Assembly (NCBI RefSeq): GCF_017814915.1
Contig: NZ_JAGIPZ010000011.1
Coordinates: 106,748-170,747, forward strand
Origin: Herbaspirillum sp. LeCh32-8
Lineage (GTDB): Bacteria; Pseudomonadota; Gammaproteobacteria; Burkholderiales; Burkholderiaceae_D
Reading direction: 5' to 3'
DNA length: 64,000 nt
The notes below the pieces were generated by a model. The model had not been told where the DNA came from. It saw only the letters and a program-made list of their open reading frames with translations, and did not search any database. The position numbers and the translations under genes were made by a program. Shown here one piece after another: positions 11,237 through 20,772 of the stretch (its first letter is position 1; every line of letters starts with the position of its first letter).

Positions 11237-11420
11237 AGGTCGAGATCCATTCGAGAGAGCGGGAAGCCGCAGCCGCAGGGGCTGCTGTTGCTTCGAAGCC
11301 CGCGGAAGGGCGGGGTTCCCGCGCTGTTACAGACAGCAGCGGAAGTTACAGATGGTGCACTACGAGGAAATTTCAAGGCTGCCGCCCGCAACGCAGGCGG
11401 GGCGACAGCCGCGATCAGGC

Positions 11421-12137
11421 TCAGGGCTTGACCGCTTCTTCCTTCTGTTCACGACCGGCGCTGCCGCCGGTGATCTGCGACTGGCGGCGCTGCAGGTAGG
11501 CATCGCGCACAAAGTCGTACTTGTCCAGCGCGGCGTCTTCCAGCAGGGTCGACGCATCCAGCAATTGGGCGCGGCGATCCACCACGCGGATCACCGAGCC
11601 CACGTTGCGCCAGCGCACCGGACGCTTGTAGGTCCACAGGTCGCCGTACAGGTCGACCGGCAGGCCGGCGGTGTCACGCACGGTGGACGGGCCGAAGAAC
11701 GGCAGCACCACGTACGGGCCCGAGCCCACGCCCCACTTGCCCAGGGTCTGGCCGAAATCGGATTTCTCGCGCGGCAGGCGGGCTTCGGTCGCCACGTCCA
11801 GCACCCCGCCCAGGCCGAAGGTGGTGTTGATGGCCACGCGCATGAAGGTCGACACGCCCTGCTCCACGCGGCCTTGCAGCAGCTGGTTCACCGACGACCA
11901 CAGGTCGCCGATGTTGCCGAAGAAGTTGCCCACGCCGGTCTGCACCGGGTTCGGCACCACGGTGTCATACGCTTGCGCGGCAGGCTTGAGCGCATAGGTA
12001 TCGACCGTGTCGTTGAAGCTGAACATCGCGCGGTTGAAGCCTTCCAGCGGATCGCGCGGATTGTTGTTGGTGGAAGCGCAGCCGGTCATGGCCGCGGCTG
12101 CCAGCGCGATGGCGCCGATGCGTGCTTTGTTGTTCAT
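11421..12137 (-). CDS. mlaA: Outer-membrane lipoprotein MlaA (VacJ)
   Basis: MlaA removes mislocalised phospholipid from the outer leaflet of the outer membrane. The 238-residue precursor has a lipobox, AAAMTGCAS, with the lipidated cysteine at about residue 19, followed by Asn-rich NNN and the family-defining DPLEGFNRAMFSFND. GPYVVLPFFGPSTVRDTAG is another MlaA hallmark. The C-terminal tail is charged. Its start overlaps the mlaD stop by one base (TAATG). Encoding MlaA inside the mla operon differs from E. coli, where it is unlinked. Confidence 0.95.
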   Translation of the reverse strand: MNNKARIGAIALAAAAMTGCASTNNNPRDPLEGFNRAMFSFNDTVDTYALKPAAQAYDTVVPNPVQTGVGNFFGNIGDLWSSVNQLLQGRVEQGVSTFMRVAINTTFGLGGVLDVATEARLPREKSDFGQTLGKWGVGSGPYVVLPFFGPSTVRDTAGLPVDLYGDLWTYKRPVRWRNVGSVIRVVDRRAQLLDASTLLEDAALDKYDFVRDAYLQRRQSQITGGSAGREQKEEAVKP

Positions 12138-12610
12138 TATTTATCGTCCTTTCCCTCTGCCGCCTTGCTGTAGAGGAACTGACCGATCAGGTTCTCCAGC
12201 ACAATCGCGGATTGTGTCATCTTAATGGTATCTCCGGCCGCCAGGTTAGCAGTGTCGCCTCCCGGTTCGATGCCGATGTATTGTTCACCCAACAAACCCG
12301 AGGTCAGGATCTTGGCCGAGCTGTCCTTGGGGAATTTGTAGCCGTCGTCCATATTGATGGAGACCACGGCGCGGAAGGTCTGGTCGTCGAAACGGATCGA
12401 ATCGACACGGCCCACCACCACGCCGGCGCTCTTGACCGCCGCGCGCGACTTCAGACCGCCGATATTGTCGAAGTTGGCCTTGACGGCATAGGTCTTCTGC
12501 CCGAACGACAGCGAGCTCATGTTGCCGGCCTTGAGCGCCAGGAACACCAGCGCCGCCACGCCCAGCAGCACGAAGATTCCAACCCAGGCGTCCAGTGATT
12601 TACGTTGCAT
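12137..12610 (-). CDS. mlaD: Inner-membrane-anchored MCE protein MlaD
   Basis: MlaD forms the hexameric MCE ring of the MlaFEDB transporter. The 157-residue protein has one N-terminal membrane helix (WVGIFVLLGVAALVFLALKAG) and then an MCE domain with the family pattern NIGGLKSRAAVKSAGVVVGRV and ILTSGLLGEQYIGIEPGG. The length is close to that of other short MlaD proteins. It is coupled to mlaA by TAATG overlap and lies 70 bp after mlaE. Confidence 0.95.
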   Translation of the reverse strand: MQRKSLDAWVGIFVLLGVAALVFLALKAGNMSSLSFGQKTYAVKANFDNIGGLKSRAAVKSAGVVVGRVDSIRFDDQTFRAVVSINMDDGYKFPKDSSAKILTSGLLGEQYIGIEPGGDTANLAAGDTIKMTQSAIVLENLIGQFLYSKAAEGKDDK

Positions 12611-12680
12611 ATCAACCCTTTTTGTTTCATCGGCGCACCCTGCGGCGCGCCCTTATTCTGTCAGTCTTGTTTGCCGGCAA

Positions 12681-13448
12681 TCAGCTGAACATCAGCGCGG
12701 TCAGCAGGAAGTCCAGGCCCAGTACCATCAAGGAAGCGATCACCACGGTGCGGGTGGTGGCGCGGGCCACGCCTTCCGGCGTCGGCTGGGCTTCATAGCC
12801 CTGGAACAGCGCCACGAAGGTGACCGCGATGCCGAACACCACGCTCTTCAGGACGCCGTTGGCGATGTCGTTCCAGACATCCACGCCGCCCTGCATCTGC
12901 GACCAGAACGCGCCTTCGTCGACGCCGATCAGCAGCACGCCGACCACATAGCCGCCGATCACGCCCACGGCGCTGAAGATCGCCGCCAGCACCGGCATGG
13001 CGATCACGCCGGCCCAGAAACGCGGCGCCACCACGCGCTGCAGCGGGTTGACGGCCATCATCTCCATCGCCGACAACTGCTCGCCGGCCTTCATCAGGCC
13101 GATCTCCGCAGTCAACGAGGTGCCGGCGCGGCCGGCGAACAGCAGCGCCGTCACCACCGGACCCAGCTCGCGCGTCAGCGACAGCGCCACCAGCAAGCCC
13201 AGGGCCTGTTCGGAACCATATTTGTTGAGCGTGTAGTACCCCTGCAGACCCAGCACGAAACCGACGAACAGGCCGGACACGGCAATGATCACCAGCGAGT
13301 AGTTGCCGATGAAGTGGATCTGGTCGGTGATCAGGCGCGGACGGCGCAGCAGGCCCAGCGAAGCGCCCAGCATGTTGACGAACATGCGCGCGGCAAAGCC
13401 GACGCCGACCACGAATTCGCGCACTGCGCGCCCCAGACTGGAGATCAT
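12681..13448 (-). CDS. mlaE: Phospholipid ABC transporter permease MlaE
   Basis: MlaE is the membrane subunit of the phospholipid transporter. The 255-residue protein has the MlaE/YrbE family blocks GLFVGFVLGLQGYYTL, RELGPVVTALLFAGRAGTS and EIGLMKAGEQLSAMEMM. Several hydrophobic segments predict an integral inner-membrane protein. It starts within the mlaF stop codon (ATGA overlap), so the ATPase and permease are translationally coupled. Confidence 0.96.
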   Translation of the reverse strand: MISSLGRAVREFVVGVGFAARMFVNMLGASLGLLRRPRLITDQIHFIGNYSLVIIAVSGLFVGFVLGLQGYYTLNKYGSEQALGLLVALSLTRELGPVVTALLFAGRAGTSLTAEIGLMKAGEQLSAMEMMAVNPLQRVVAPRFWAGVIAMPVLAAIFSAVGVIGGYVVGVLLIGVDEGAFWSQMQGGVDVWNDIANGVLKSVVFGIAVTFVALFQGYEAQPTPEGVARATTRTVVIASLMVLGLDFLLTALMFS

Positions 13449-14248
13449 GAGCGCGCTCCCAGACCGAGATCATCGGCCACCGACTTGCCCGGATAGTGGA
13501 ACGGCACCGGACCGTCCGCTTCGGCATGCACGAACTGCTTCACATAGGGATCGGCCGAAGTGCGCATCTCGTCGGGCGTGCCTTGCGCCACGATCTTGCC
13601 GGCCGACAGGAAATACACATAGTCGGCGATCAAGAAGGATTCGTTGACGTCGTGCGACACCAGGATCGAGGTCGATCCCAGCGCATCGTTCAGGCGGCGA
13701 ATCAGGTTGGCGGTCACGCCCATGGAAATCGGATCGAGGCCGGCGAAGGGCTCGTCGTACATGATCAGCATCGGGTCCAGCGCGATGGTGCGCGCCAGCG
13801 CGACGCGGCGGGCCATGCCGCCGGAGATCTCGGCCGGCTTAAGGGCTGCGGCATTGCGCAGGCCCACGGCGTTGAGCTTCATCAGCACCAGGTCGCGGAT
13901 CAGGTCTTCATCGAGATCGGTATGCTCGCGCAGCGGGAAGGCCACGTTGTCGAACACGGTCATGTCGGTAAACAGCGCGCCGTTCTGGAACAACATGCCC
14001 ATCTTGCGGCGCAGCAGGTAGAGCTGCTTCGTATTGAGGCCGGGGACGTTCTCGCCATCCACCGCCAGCGTACCCTGCTGCGGATGCAGCTGGCCGCCGA
14101 TCAGGCGCAGGATCGTGGTCTTGCCCGAGCCCGAACCGCCCATCACCGCCACGACCTTTCCGCGCGGGAAATCCATATGCAGACCGGACAAAATAGGCCG
14201 GTCGCCATAGCGGAAATGCAAATCGCGGATTTCTACGATATTAGGCAA
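13445..14248 (-). CDS. mlaF: Phospholipid ABC transporter ATPase MlaF
   Basis: MlaF powers the MlaFEDB transporter. The 267-residue ATPase has Walker A GGSGSGKTT, the signature region ISGGMARRVALAR, Walker B LIMYDEPFAGLDP and a switch His in VSHDVNES. The start codon appears to be TTG at 14248, giving the family-typical VEIRDLHFRYGDRP N-terminus; the next ATG would remove the first beta-strand. It heads a minus-strand run reaching to the his genes. The C-terminal extension (residues from about 245) is normal for MlaF. Confidence 0.95.
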   Translation of the reverse strand: MPNIVEIRDLHFRYGDRPILSGLHMDFPRGKVVAVMGGSGSGKTTILRLIGGQLHPQQGTLAVDGENVPGLNTKQLYLLRRKMGMLFQNGALFTDMTVFDNVAFPLREHTDLDEDLIRDLVLMKLNAVGLRNAAALKPAEISGGMARRVALARTIALDPMLIMYDEPFAGLDPISMGVTANLIRRLNDALGSTSILVSHDVNESFLIADYVYFLSAGKIVAQGTPDEMRTSADPYVKQFVHAEADGPVPFHYPGKSVADDLGLGARS

Positions 14249-14628
14249 AGGGATTTTCTTTGTTTTCTTTGAAAAACGACATTGTAGAGCAAAATTTACA
14301 AATCGCTTTCAAGAAGGCAATACAGCGTGTAAATCAATGATGAGGAAAAACGCCGATCTTTACACATAACTACAAATTACGTGGAGATGCAAACCGTTGA
14401 CAACAAGCGCTTTAGTGACGAATGAGTCAATAAGCGTTCACTTCCACACAAACCCTCGCTAGCGTCGTATCCACGCAACGGTTTTCCCGTCAGGCGGCAC
14501 TCCGGACGACACGCTGCGTATCACTGCCATGCCGTATCGCCGCCCGGCCTGGATGGACGCCGAGAACCCTAGGGCATCGCCCCCGTGCCTTGATACAATG
14601 GCGGTTTTGCTTTCGGAAGAATTTTGTC
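14249..14628. promoter_or_regulatory. Divergent 380-bp mlaF/ychF intergenic region with candidate -10 boxes
   Basis: This gap is AT-rich between 14250 and 14450 and contains no ORF I believe. On the minus strand TACAAT (plus positions 14281-14286) is a plausible -10 for the mla operon. The best -35-like match (TTGAAA, plus 14307-14312) is 20 bp away, which is too far for comfort. On the plus strand TACAAT at 14594-14599 lies about 30 bp before the ychF start and is followed by the SD-like CGGAAGA (14614-14620). No clear -35 accompanies it. Confidence 0.4.
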
Positions 14629-15720
<1,092 letters not shown>

Positions 15721-15814
15721 TCCGGGTGCAGGCGCATGGCGCCTGCCGTCCATATTGTCTTAAAGCAGTCATCGCCGGCAGTTATGCTGACGGCATCAAC
15801 ATCATCGCAGCACC

Positions 15815-16723
15815 ATGAGCAAGCAAGCCCTCCCTGAATCCGGCCGCGCCAAAGGCCGTGGCAAGCGTCCGCCGCAGGCGGGCGACGCCGCACCGCTGGC
15901 CAATGAAATCCGCCCCGGCCAGTCGATCGAACTGCTCAAGGAGCTGCACATCCTCACGCGCGACGGCAAGCTCAATCAGGACAGCCGCCGCAAGCTGAAG
16001 CAGGTCTACCACCTCTACCAGTTCATCGAGCCGCTGCTGACCGAAGTCCTGCAGGAGCACCCGGACGTGACGCTGGTCGACCACGGCGCCGGCAAGTCCT
16101 ACCTGGGCTTCATCCTGTACGACCTGTTTTTCAAGGCCTTGCAGGGCGCGCCGCACATCTACGGCATCGAGACCCGCGAGGAGCTGGTGAAGAAGTCGGA
16201 AGAACTGGCCACGCGCCTGGGCTTCAAGGGCATGTCCTTCGTCAACCTGTCGGTGGCCGACTCGATCACCTCGGAACGCCTGCCGCAACAGATCGACGTG
16301 GTGACCGCGCTGCACGCCTGCGACACCGCCACCGACGACGCCATTCACTTCGCGCTGGCCAAGCAGGCGCGCTTCATCGTGCTGGTGCCGTGCTGCCAGG
16401 CCGAAGTGGCTTCGGTGCTGAACCGCAACAAGGGCCAGTCACTGGCCAATTCGCTCACCGAGATCTGGCGCCATCCGCTGCATACGCGCGAGTTCGGCAG
16501 CCAGGTCACCAACGTGCTGCGCTGCCTGCAGCTGGAGGCGCACGGCTACAAGGTCAGCGTGACCGAGCTGGTGGGCTGGGAGCATTCGATGAAGAACGAG
16601 CTGATCGTCGCCCAGTATCGCGACCTGCCGCGCCGCCGTCCGGCCGAGCGCCTGCAGGAGGTGCTGCGCACGCTGGGGCTGGAAGAGATGGGAGAACGCT
16701 TCTTCGCGCCGCAGGCGGCCTGA
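15815..16723 (+). CDS. SAM-dependent methyltransferase, PF13679-like
   Basis: This 302-residue putative methyltransferase has the glycine motif TLVDHGAGKSYLGFILYDLF near residue 88, an acidic residue after strand 2 (YGIETREELV), and the downstream signatures ALHACDTATDDAIHFAL and FIVLVPCCQAEV. These are characteristic of the Methyltransf_32 (PF13679) group, whose bacterial members are poorly characterised and whose eukaryotic relatives include METTL25-type proteins. The substrate is unknown. The basic N-terminus (SGRAKGRGKRPPQAG) could bind nucleic acid. It follows ychF by 94 bp on the same strand. Confidence 0.82.
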   Translation: MSKQALPESGRAKGRGKRPPQAGDAAPLANEIRPGQSIELLKELHILTRDGKLNQDSRRKLKQVYHLYQFIEPLLTEVLQEHPDVTLVDHGAGKSYLGFILYDLFFKALQGAPHIYGIETREELVKKSEELATRLGFKGMSFVNLSVADSITSERLPQQIDVVTALHACDTATDDAIHFALAKQARFIVLVPCCQAEVASVLNRNKGQSLANSLTEIWRHPLHTREFGSQVTNVLRCLQLEAHGYKVSVTELVGWEHSMKNELIVAQYRDLPRRRPAERLQEVLRTLGLEEMGERFFAPQAA

Positions 16724-16730
16724 AGACGCT

Positions 16731-16766
16731 GACGGGCGTTGCAGGAATGCTTCTTGCAACGCCGTC
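16731..16766 (+). terminator. Imperfect hairpin after the methyltransferase gene
   Basis: GACGGGCGTTGCA (16731-16743) pairs with TGCAACGCCGTC (16755-16766) with a single bulged G. It sits 8 bp after the stop codon. No U-tract follows, so it may be a weak terminator or an RNA-stability hairpin. Confidence 0.4.
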
Positions 16767-16849
16767 GTGAAAGATGACCGGCTATGCGGTCGCCGCCTCA
16801 AGACCGGGGCCGGCGCTGCCGATATAGCCGCAGCAGGATGACGCCGGGG

Positions 16850-16920
16850 CGAACAGCGCCGGCGGGCAAGGGGGTGCCGGGAAACCGGCTTGCGCAAAGG
16901 GGGCCGGCCGGAAGCCGGGG
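16850..16920 (+). promoter_or_regulatory. GC-rich structured leader of the diguanylate cyclase gene
   Basis: Just upstream of the cyclase start there are several compact hairpins. GCCGG-GAAA-CCGGC (16876-16889) is a perfect 5-bp stem with a GAAA tetraloop. CCGGC-CGGAA-GCCGG (16904-16918) has its 3' arm running into the SD-like GGGGA. Between them lies GCGCAAAG. The arrangement recalls a c-di-GMP-I aptamer, but the conserved core of that family is not satisfied, so this is a structural observation and not a riboswitch call. Confidence 0.35.
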
Positions 16921-16927
16921 AACGCAC

Positions 16928-18040
16928 ATGACAACCGCTGTCGACACGGATACGCTGATGGCCGAAAACCAGCAACTGCGCGCCGAACTGCAGGACCTGC
17001 TGCAGCAGGCGCACATCAACCAATCCATCATCGAACGCCACCAGGCCTTCGACCTGAAACTGATCGGCGCCAGCGAATTTCGCGAGCTGATCGACGCCAT
17101 GCTCTCGACCATGCCGGGCGTGTTCAACCTGGAAACGGTGACGCTGTCCCTGATCGACGACGACTACGCGATCCAGCGCATCCTGCGCGACCTGCAGATC
17201 GGCGTGAGCGAGTTTCCCAACCTGCTGTTCCTGAAGCATCCGATCGTCTTCCCGGACGAAGACGGCCGCGCGCTGGCGCAGGAAAAGCCGCGCCTGGGCG
17301 AATTCACTGCGCTGCACCGGCCGCTGTTCCCGACCTACCAGCCCACCAGCGTGGCCGTGCTGCCGCTGGTGCGCCAGCATCGCCTGCTGGGCTACCTGGC
17401 GCTGGGCAGCGCCTACCAGGAGCGCTTCACCCGCGCGCTGGCGACCGACTTCATCCAGCGCCTGGCCACGGTGGCCGCGATCTGCCTGGAAAACGTGATC
17501 AACAACGAGCGCCTGAAACACATCGGCCTCACCGACCCGCTCACCGGCGTGAACAACCGCCGCTACATCGAGCAGCGCATGCACGAGGAAGTGGCGCGCG
17601 GCCAGCGCGAGCGCTCGGCGCTGTCCTGCCTGTTCATCGATATCGACCATTTCAAGCGCGTCAACGACCAGTTCGGCCACCAGAGCGGCGACGACGTGCT
17701 GCGCGAGGTGGCCGCGCGCATCAAGAAGGAACTGCGCCTGTCGGACGCACTGGGCCGTTTCGGCGGCGAGGAATTCGTGGTGCTGCTGACGCACGCCACG
17801 CGTGAGGATGCGGCCCGCATTGCCGAGCGCATCCGCGCCGGCATCGCCAGCCGCGGCATCATGATCGAGGGTTCGCGCGATGCGCTCAAGATCACCGCCT
17901 CCATCGGCGCCGCATCGCTGATGCCGCCGGAACGGATCCGCCCGGCCGAAGAGGTCAAGCAGGCCATGCTGAAAGCCGCCGACCAGGCGCTCTACCAGGC
18001 TAAGGAAGCCGGCCGCAACCGGGTGGTGCAGGCGCCGTAA
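16928..18040 (+). CDS. Diguanylate cyclase with N-terminal DUF484/GAF-like sensor domain
   Basis: This protein synthesises cyclic di-GMP. It is 370 residues from the ATG at 16928. Residues 10-190 contain a short coiled coil and a DUF484-like GAF domain with no membrane segment, so it should be cytosolic. The GGDEF domain (about 200-365) has LTDPLTGVNNRR, FIDIDHFKRVND and the active-site GGEEF at 279-283. RLSD at 270-273, five residues before it, is an RxxD inhibitory site, so product inhibition is expected. The ORF could extend upstream to 16784, but that part is Arg/Gly-rich and unlike the family. It converges with the EamA gene 24 bp away. Confidence 0.92.
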   Translation: MTTAVDTDTLMAENQQLRAELQDLLQQAHINQSIIERHQAFDLKLIGASEFRELIDAMLSTMPGVFNLETVTLSLIDDDYAIQRILRDLQIGVSEFPNLLFLKHPIVFPDEDGRALAQEKPRLGEFTALHRPLFPTYQPTSVAVLPLVRQHRLLGYLALGSAYQERFTRALATDFIQRLATVAAICLENVINNERLKHIGLTDPLTGVNNRRYIEQRMHEEVARGQRERSALSCLFIDIDHFKRVNDQFGHQSGDDVLREVAARIKKELRLSDALGRFGGEEFVVLLTHATREDAARIAERIRAGIASRGIMIEGSRDALKITASIGAASLMPPERIRPAEEVKQAMLKAADQALYQAKEAGRNRVVQAP

Positions 18041-18064
18041 GCCGCCTCAGCCCGGCGTTGCCGC

Positions 18065-18955
18065 TCAGGCCGCCGACGGCGCCGCCGCGCGGCGGTCGCG
18101 GATGATCCACGGCGCGGCGATGATCAGCACGCCGCCGATCAGGTCTTGCGGCCGCAATTCGGCCGCGCCCAGCAGCCAGGCCGAGAAGCTGGCCACCAGG
18201 ATTTCAGCCAGCATCACCACCGCCGTGATATTGGCCGGCAGGCGCGAGACGCCGTACTGCAGGCACAGGTTGGATATCAGGAACAGCACCGCCCACAGTC
18301 CCACCAGCGGCCACGCCGCCACCGGCACCACCGCCGGCCAGGCGATCAATCCCGTCACCGAGAACACGATGCCCAGCAAGCAGGCCAGCGAGGCCCCGCC
18401 GGACAGCATGGCGATTGCGCGGGCGCCGTCGGAAACGCCGTGCAGGCGGCGCAGCAGCACATTGTTGACGGCAAAGCACAGGCCGCCCAGCACCGCCATC
18501 CAGTCCGGCAGGGTCTGCGGCAGCGGCAAGCCCAGCCGCGGCTGGTACAGCACGATCACCGCGCCCGACAGGCCCAGCGCCACGCGCCCCAGCGAGCGCG
18601 GCGTGATCGCCTCGTGCAGCACCAGGCGCGCCAAGACCACGGTCCAGATCGGCATCAGGTAGAACAGCAGGATCACGCGCACCACGTCGCCGTAGGCGAT
18701 GGCCACGTTGAAGGCGGCATTGGTGAGCCCGGTCGCCAACGCCACGCCCAGCAGCTCGGGATGCTGCCAGAGTTGGGCGATGTCGCCGCGCTTGAGCGCC
18801 AGCAGCATGGCCGCGCAGCCCACGAAGATGGCGGCGGTGGCCCACAGCGGGTGCAGGCCCATGGCTTCCAGCGCGCGCATGCCGGTCCAGGACAGGCCCC
18901 AGATGGTGGTATTGACCAGCAGCGCGGCGACGGCGGATTTGGGGAGATGTTGCAT
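18065..18955 (-). CDS. EamA/DMT-family transporter
   Basis: This 296-residue inner-membrane protein has about ten hydrophobic helices arranged as two EamA repeats. It starts MQHLPKSAVAALLVNTTIWG, and the second repeat begins around LPDWMAVLGGLCFAVNNVLL. Members export amino acids, nucleosides or other metabolites; the substrate here cannot be deduced. I chose ATG 18955 because the 23 extra residues of the longer ORF (from 19024) are hydrophilic and unlike the family start. It appears to be a single gene, convergent with the diguanylate cyclase. Confidence 0.88.
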   Translation of the reverse strand: MQHLPKSAVAALLVNTTIWGLSWTGMRALEAMGLHPLWATAAIFVGCAAMLLALKRGDIAQLWQHPELLGVALATGLTNAAFNVAIAYGDVVRVILLFYLMPIWTVVLARLVLHEAITPRSLGRVALGLSGAVIVLYQPRLGLPLPQTLPDWMAVLGGLCFAVNNVLLRRLHGVSDGARAIAMLSGGASLACLLGIVFSVTGLIAWPAVVPVAAWPLVGLWAVLFLISNLCLQYGVSRLPANITAVVMLAEILVASFSAWLLGAAELRPQDLIGGVLIIAAPWIIRDRRAAAPSAA

Positions 18956-19120
18956 CGTTCGTATCTTGTGATGAAAAGCGTCGCCGCGGTGATGATCGGC
19001 GAGATAAGGCCTATGCACGGGCACCCATATCGGAACGAGCGGGGCGGTGCGCGACGATCAATGGCCGCCGGCCACGGCGGCAACAATCGGCAAGCCGGGA
19101 CAATGCCGGCCAACGACGAC

Positions 19121-19147
19121 CAAAAGAAAAGCCGGCAATGCCGGCTT
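19121..19147 (-). terminator. Rho-independent terminator after the ferredoxin gene
   Basis: Read on the minus strand, AAGCCGGC pairs with GCCGGCTT around a 3-nt loop and is followed by TTCTTTTGG. It lies about 50 bp past the ferredoxin stop, ending the six-gene minus-strand cluster. Confidence 0.75.
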
Positions 19148-19197
19148 GCTCTGCTGCAGGGCCCGGATGTCGCTCGCGGCGGCGTCCCGGCTGGTCC

Positions 19198-19458
19198 TCA
19201 GGCCTTTTTGGCCTCGGCCTGCAGGCGTTCGTATTTGTCCATCAGCTGCTCTCGGCTTTCGCGCCAGGCCGGGTTGAACGGGATGCAGGCGACCGGACAA
19301 ACCTGCTGGCACTGCGGCTCCTCGAAGTGACCGACGCATTCGGTGCACTTGTCCGGATTGATCTCGTAGATCTGCGGCCCCATGTAGATCGCTTCGTTCG
19401 GGCACTCGGGCTCGCAGACGTCGCAATTGATGCAATCATCAGTAATCATCAACGCCAT
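19198..19458 (-). CDS. YfhL-type 2[4Fe-4S] ferredoxin
   Basis: This 86-residue soluble ferredoxin transfers electrons. It has one complete cluster motif, CINCDVCEPECP, and a second, CTEC-x7-CQQVCP, in which extra residues separate the second and third cysteines. This insertion and the helical C-terminal tail (WRESREQLMDKYERLQAEAK) are typical of the Allochromatium/YfhL-type ferredoxins. It is the last gene of the cluster M16-ParA-M16-rsmD-coaD-fdx, 116 bp after coaD, a common coaD neighbour in this group. Confidence 0.95.
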   Translation of the reverse strand: MALMITDDCINCDVCEPECPNEAIYMGPQIYEINPDKCTECVGHFEEPQCQQVCPVACIPFNPAWRESREQLMDKYERLQAEAKKA

Positions 19459-19574
19459 GCCAGCTCCTTCGCGCGCGCGCCGCCTTGTGCACGGCGCACC
19501 GCCCTACCTGCAAACTTCCCGATACCAACCATCATTGTCCTACCCTGCCTCACTACTGGCTACCGCAGAAGCTC

Positions 19575-20063
19575 TCAGCCGTTCTGCTTGGCGATCTTGC
19601 CCTTCAGCCATTTCTCGACCGAGGGGAACACAAACTTCGACACGTCGCCGCCCAGCTGGGCGATCTCGCGCACGATGGTGCCGGAGATGAACTGATACTG
19701 GTCCGACGGCGTCAGGAACAGGGTCTCGACGTCCGGCAGCAGGTAACGGTTCATGCCCGCCATCTGGAATTCATACTCGAAGTCGGACACCGCACGCAGG
19801 CCGCGCACGATCACGCGCGCGTTGTTCTGCCTGACGAAATCCTTGAGCAAACCCGAAAAACTTTCAACCTGGACATTCGGATAATGTCCCAGCACTTCAT
19901 TGGCGATCGACAGGCGCTCTTCGAGCGAAAAAAACGGCTTCTTGTTTTGGCTGTCCGCTACGCCGACCACCAGCTTGTCGAACAGTCCGGAGGCGCGGCG
20001 GACCAGGTCCTCATGACCGCGCGTCAACGGATCGAATGTCCCTGGATATACAGCTGTGACCAT
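19575..20063 (-). CDS. coaD: Phosphopantetheine adenylyltransferase CoaD
   Basis: CoaD transfers AMP from ATP to 4'-phosphopantetheine, the penultimate step of coenzyme A synthesis. The 162-residue protein has [16 protein letters not shown], containing the (T/H)xGH nucleotidyltransferase motif, then [13 protein letters not shown], and [10 protein letters not shown] with the second conserved motif. Length and termini are normal. It lies 36 bp downstream of rsmD, the usual rsmD-coaD pairing. Confidence 0.97.
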   Translation of the reverse strand: MVTAVYPGTFDPLTRGHEDLVRRASGLFDKLVVGVADSQNKKPFFSLEERLSIANEVLGHYPNVQVESFSGLLKDFVRQNNARVIVRGLRAVSDFEYEFQMAGMNRYLLPDVETLFLTPSDQYQFISGTIVREIAQLGGDVSKFVFPSVEKWLKGKIAKQNG

Positions 20064-20099
20064 GGTGTCTCCTCACCGGCAATTCAATCAGAACGCGCA

Positions 20100-20762
20100 T
20101 TATGCCTGAATTTGGGCAGCGCTTTTGCGTTGCAATAAATGATAGAACACCATCCCGGCCTTATCCGAGCGCAGCACTTCCCACGACGCCATCCAGGCCG
20201 GGGCATCTTCCCCGTCCAGCGGGAACTCGGCCTCGGCATAGACCAGGCCGGAGGGCGCCAGCAGCGTTTCGCAGGCCGGCAAGACCTTTTCCAGCCAGCC
20301 CTGGTGATACGGCGGATCGATGAAGGCCAGGCCGAAGGCGCCTGGTTCGCGCTGGGCGGCGCTGCGTACGGCGGCCAGCGCGTCGCCGCGCACGATGGCA
20401 ATGGCGTCGGCCTTGAGCTTGTCGCGATTGGCCTCCAGCTGGCGCACCGCCGGGCCGCTCTGCTCGACCATCACCACGCGGCGCGCGCCGCGGCTGGCGG
20501 CTTCGAAGCCCAGGGCGCCGGAGCCGGCGAACAGGTCGAGGCAGGCGAGCTGCTCCCAGTTGCCGTCCAGCAGGTGGGTCAGCCAGTTGAACACGGTCTC
20601 GCGCACCCGGTCCGGCGTCGGACGCAGGCCTTCGGCGTCCAGCACCGGCAACGGCGTGCGCTTCCACTGGCCGCCGATGATGCGCACCTGGTGCGGGCCG
20701 CGCACGGCTGGCTTGCCCTGGCCGGACTTGGCGGCCGGGCGATGTTGCTTACTCTGCTTCAT
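20100..20762 (-). CDS. rsmD: 16S rRNA (guanine966-N2)-methyltransferase RsmD
   Basis: RsmD methylates G966 of 16S rRNA. The 220-residue protein has a basic N-terminal extension (KQSKQHRPAAKSGQGKP) and then VRIIGGQWKRTPLPV, the SAM motif LDLFAGSGALGFEAASRGA, and the catalytic DPPYHQG near residue 152. This is somewhat longer than the E. coli enzyme because of the basic N-terminus. It lies 10 bp after the M16 gene and 36 bp before coaD. Confidence 0.95.
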   Translation of the reverse strand: MKQSKQHRPAAKSGQGKPAVRGPHQVRIIGGQWKRTPLPVLDAEGLRPTPDRVRETVFNWLTHLLDGNWEQLACLDLFAGSGALGFEAASRGARRVVMVEQSGPAVRQLEANRDKLKADAIAIVRGDALAAVRSAAQREPGAFGLAFIDPPYHQGWLEKVLPACETLLAPSGLVYAEAEFPLDGEDAPAWMASWEVLRSDKAGMVFYHLLQRKSAAQIQA

Positions 20763-20772
20763 GGCGCCGTCC

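Noticed and set aside
16850..16920. Formal c-di-GMP-I riboswitch call
   Set aside because: Core conserved bases of the aptamer are not met; kept only as a structural finding.
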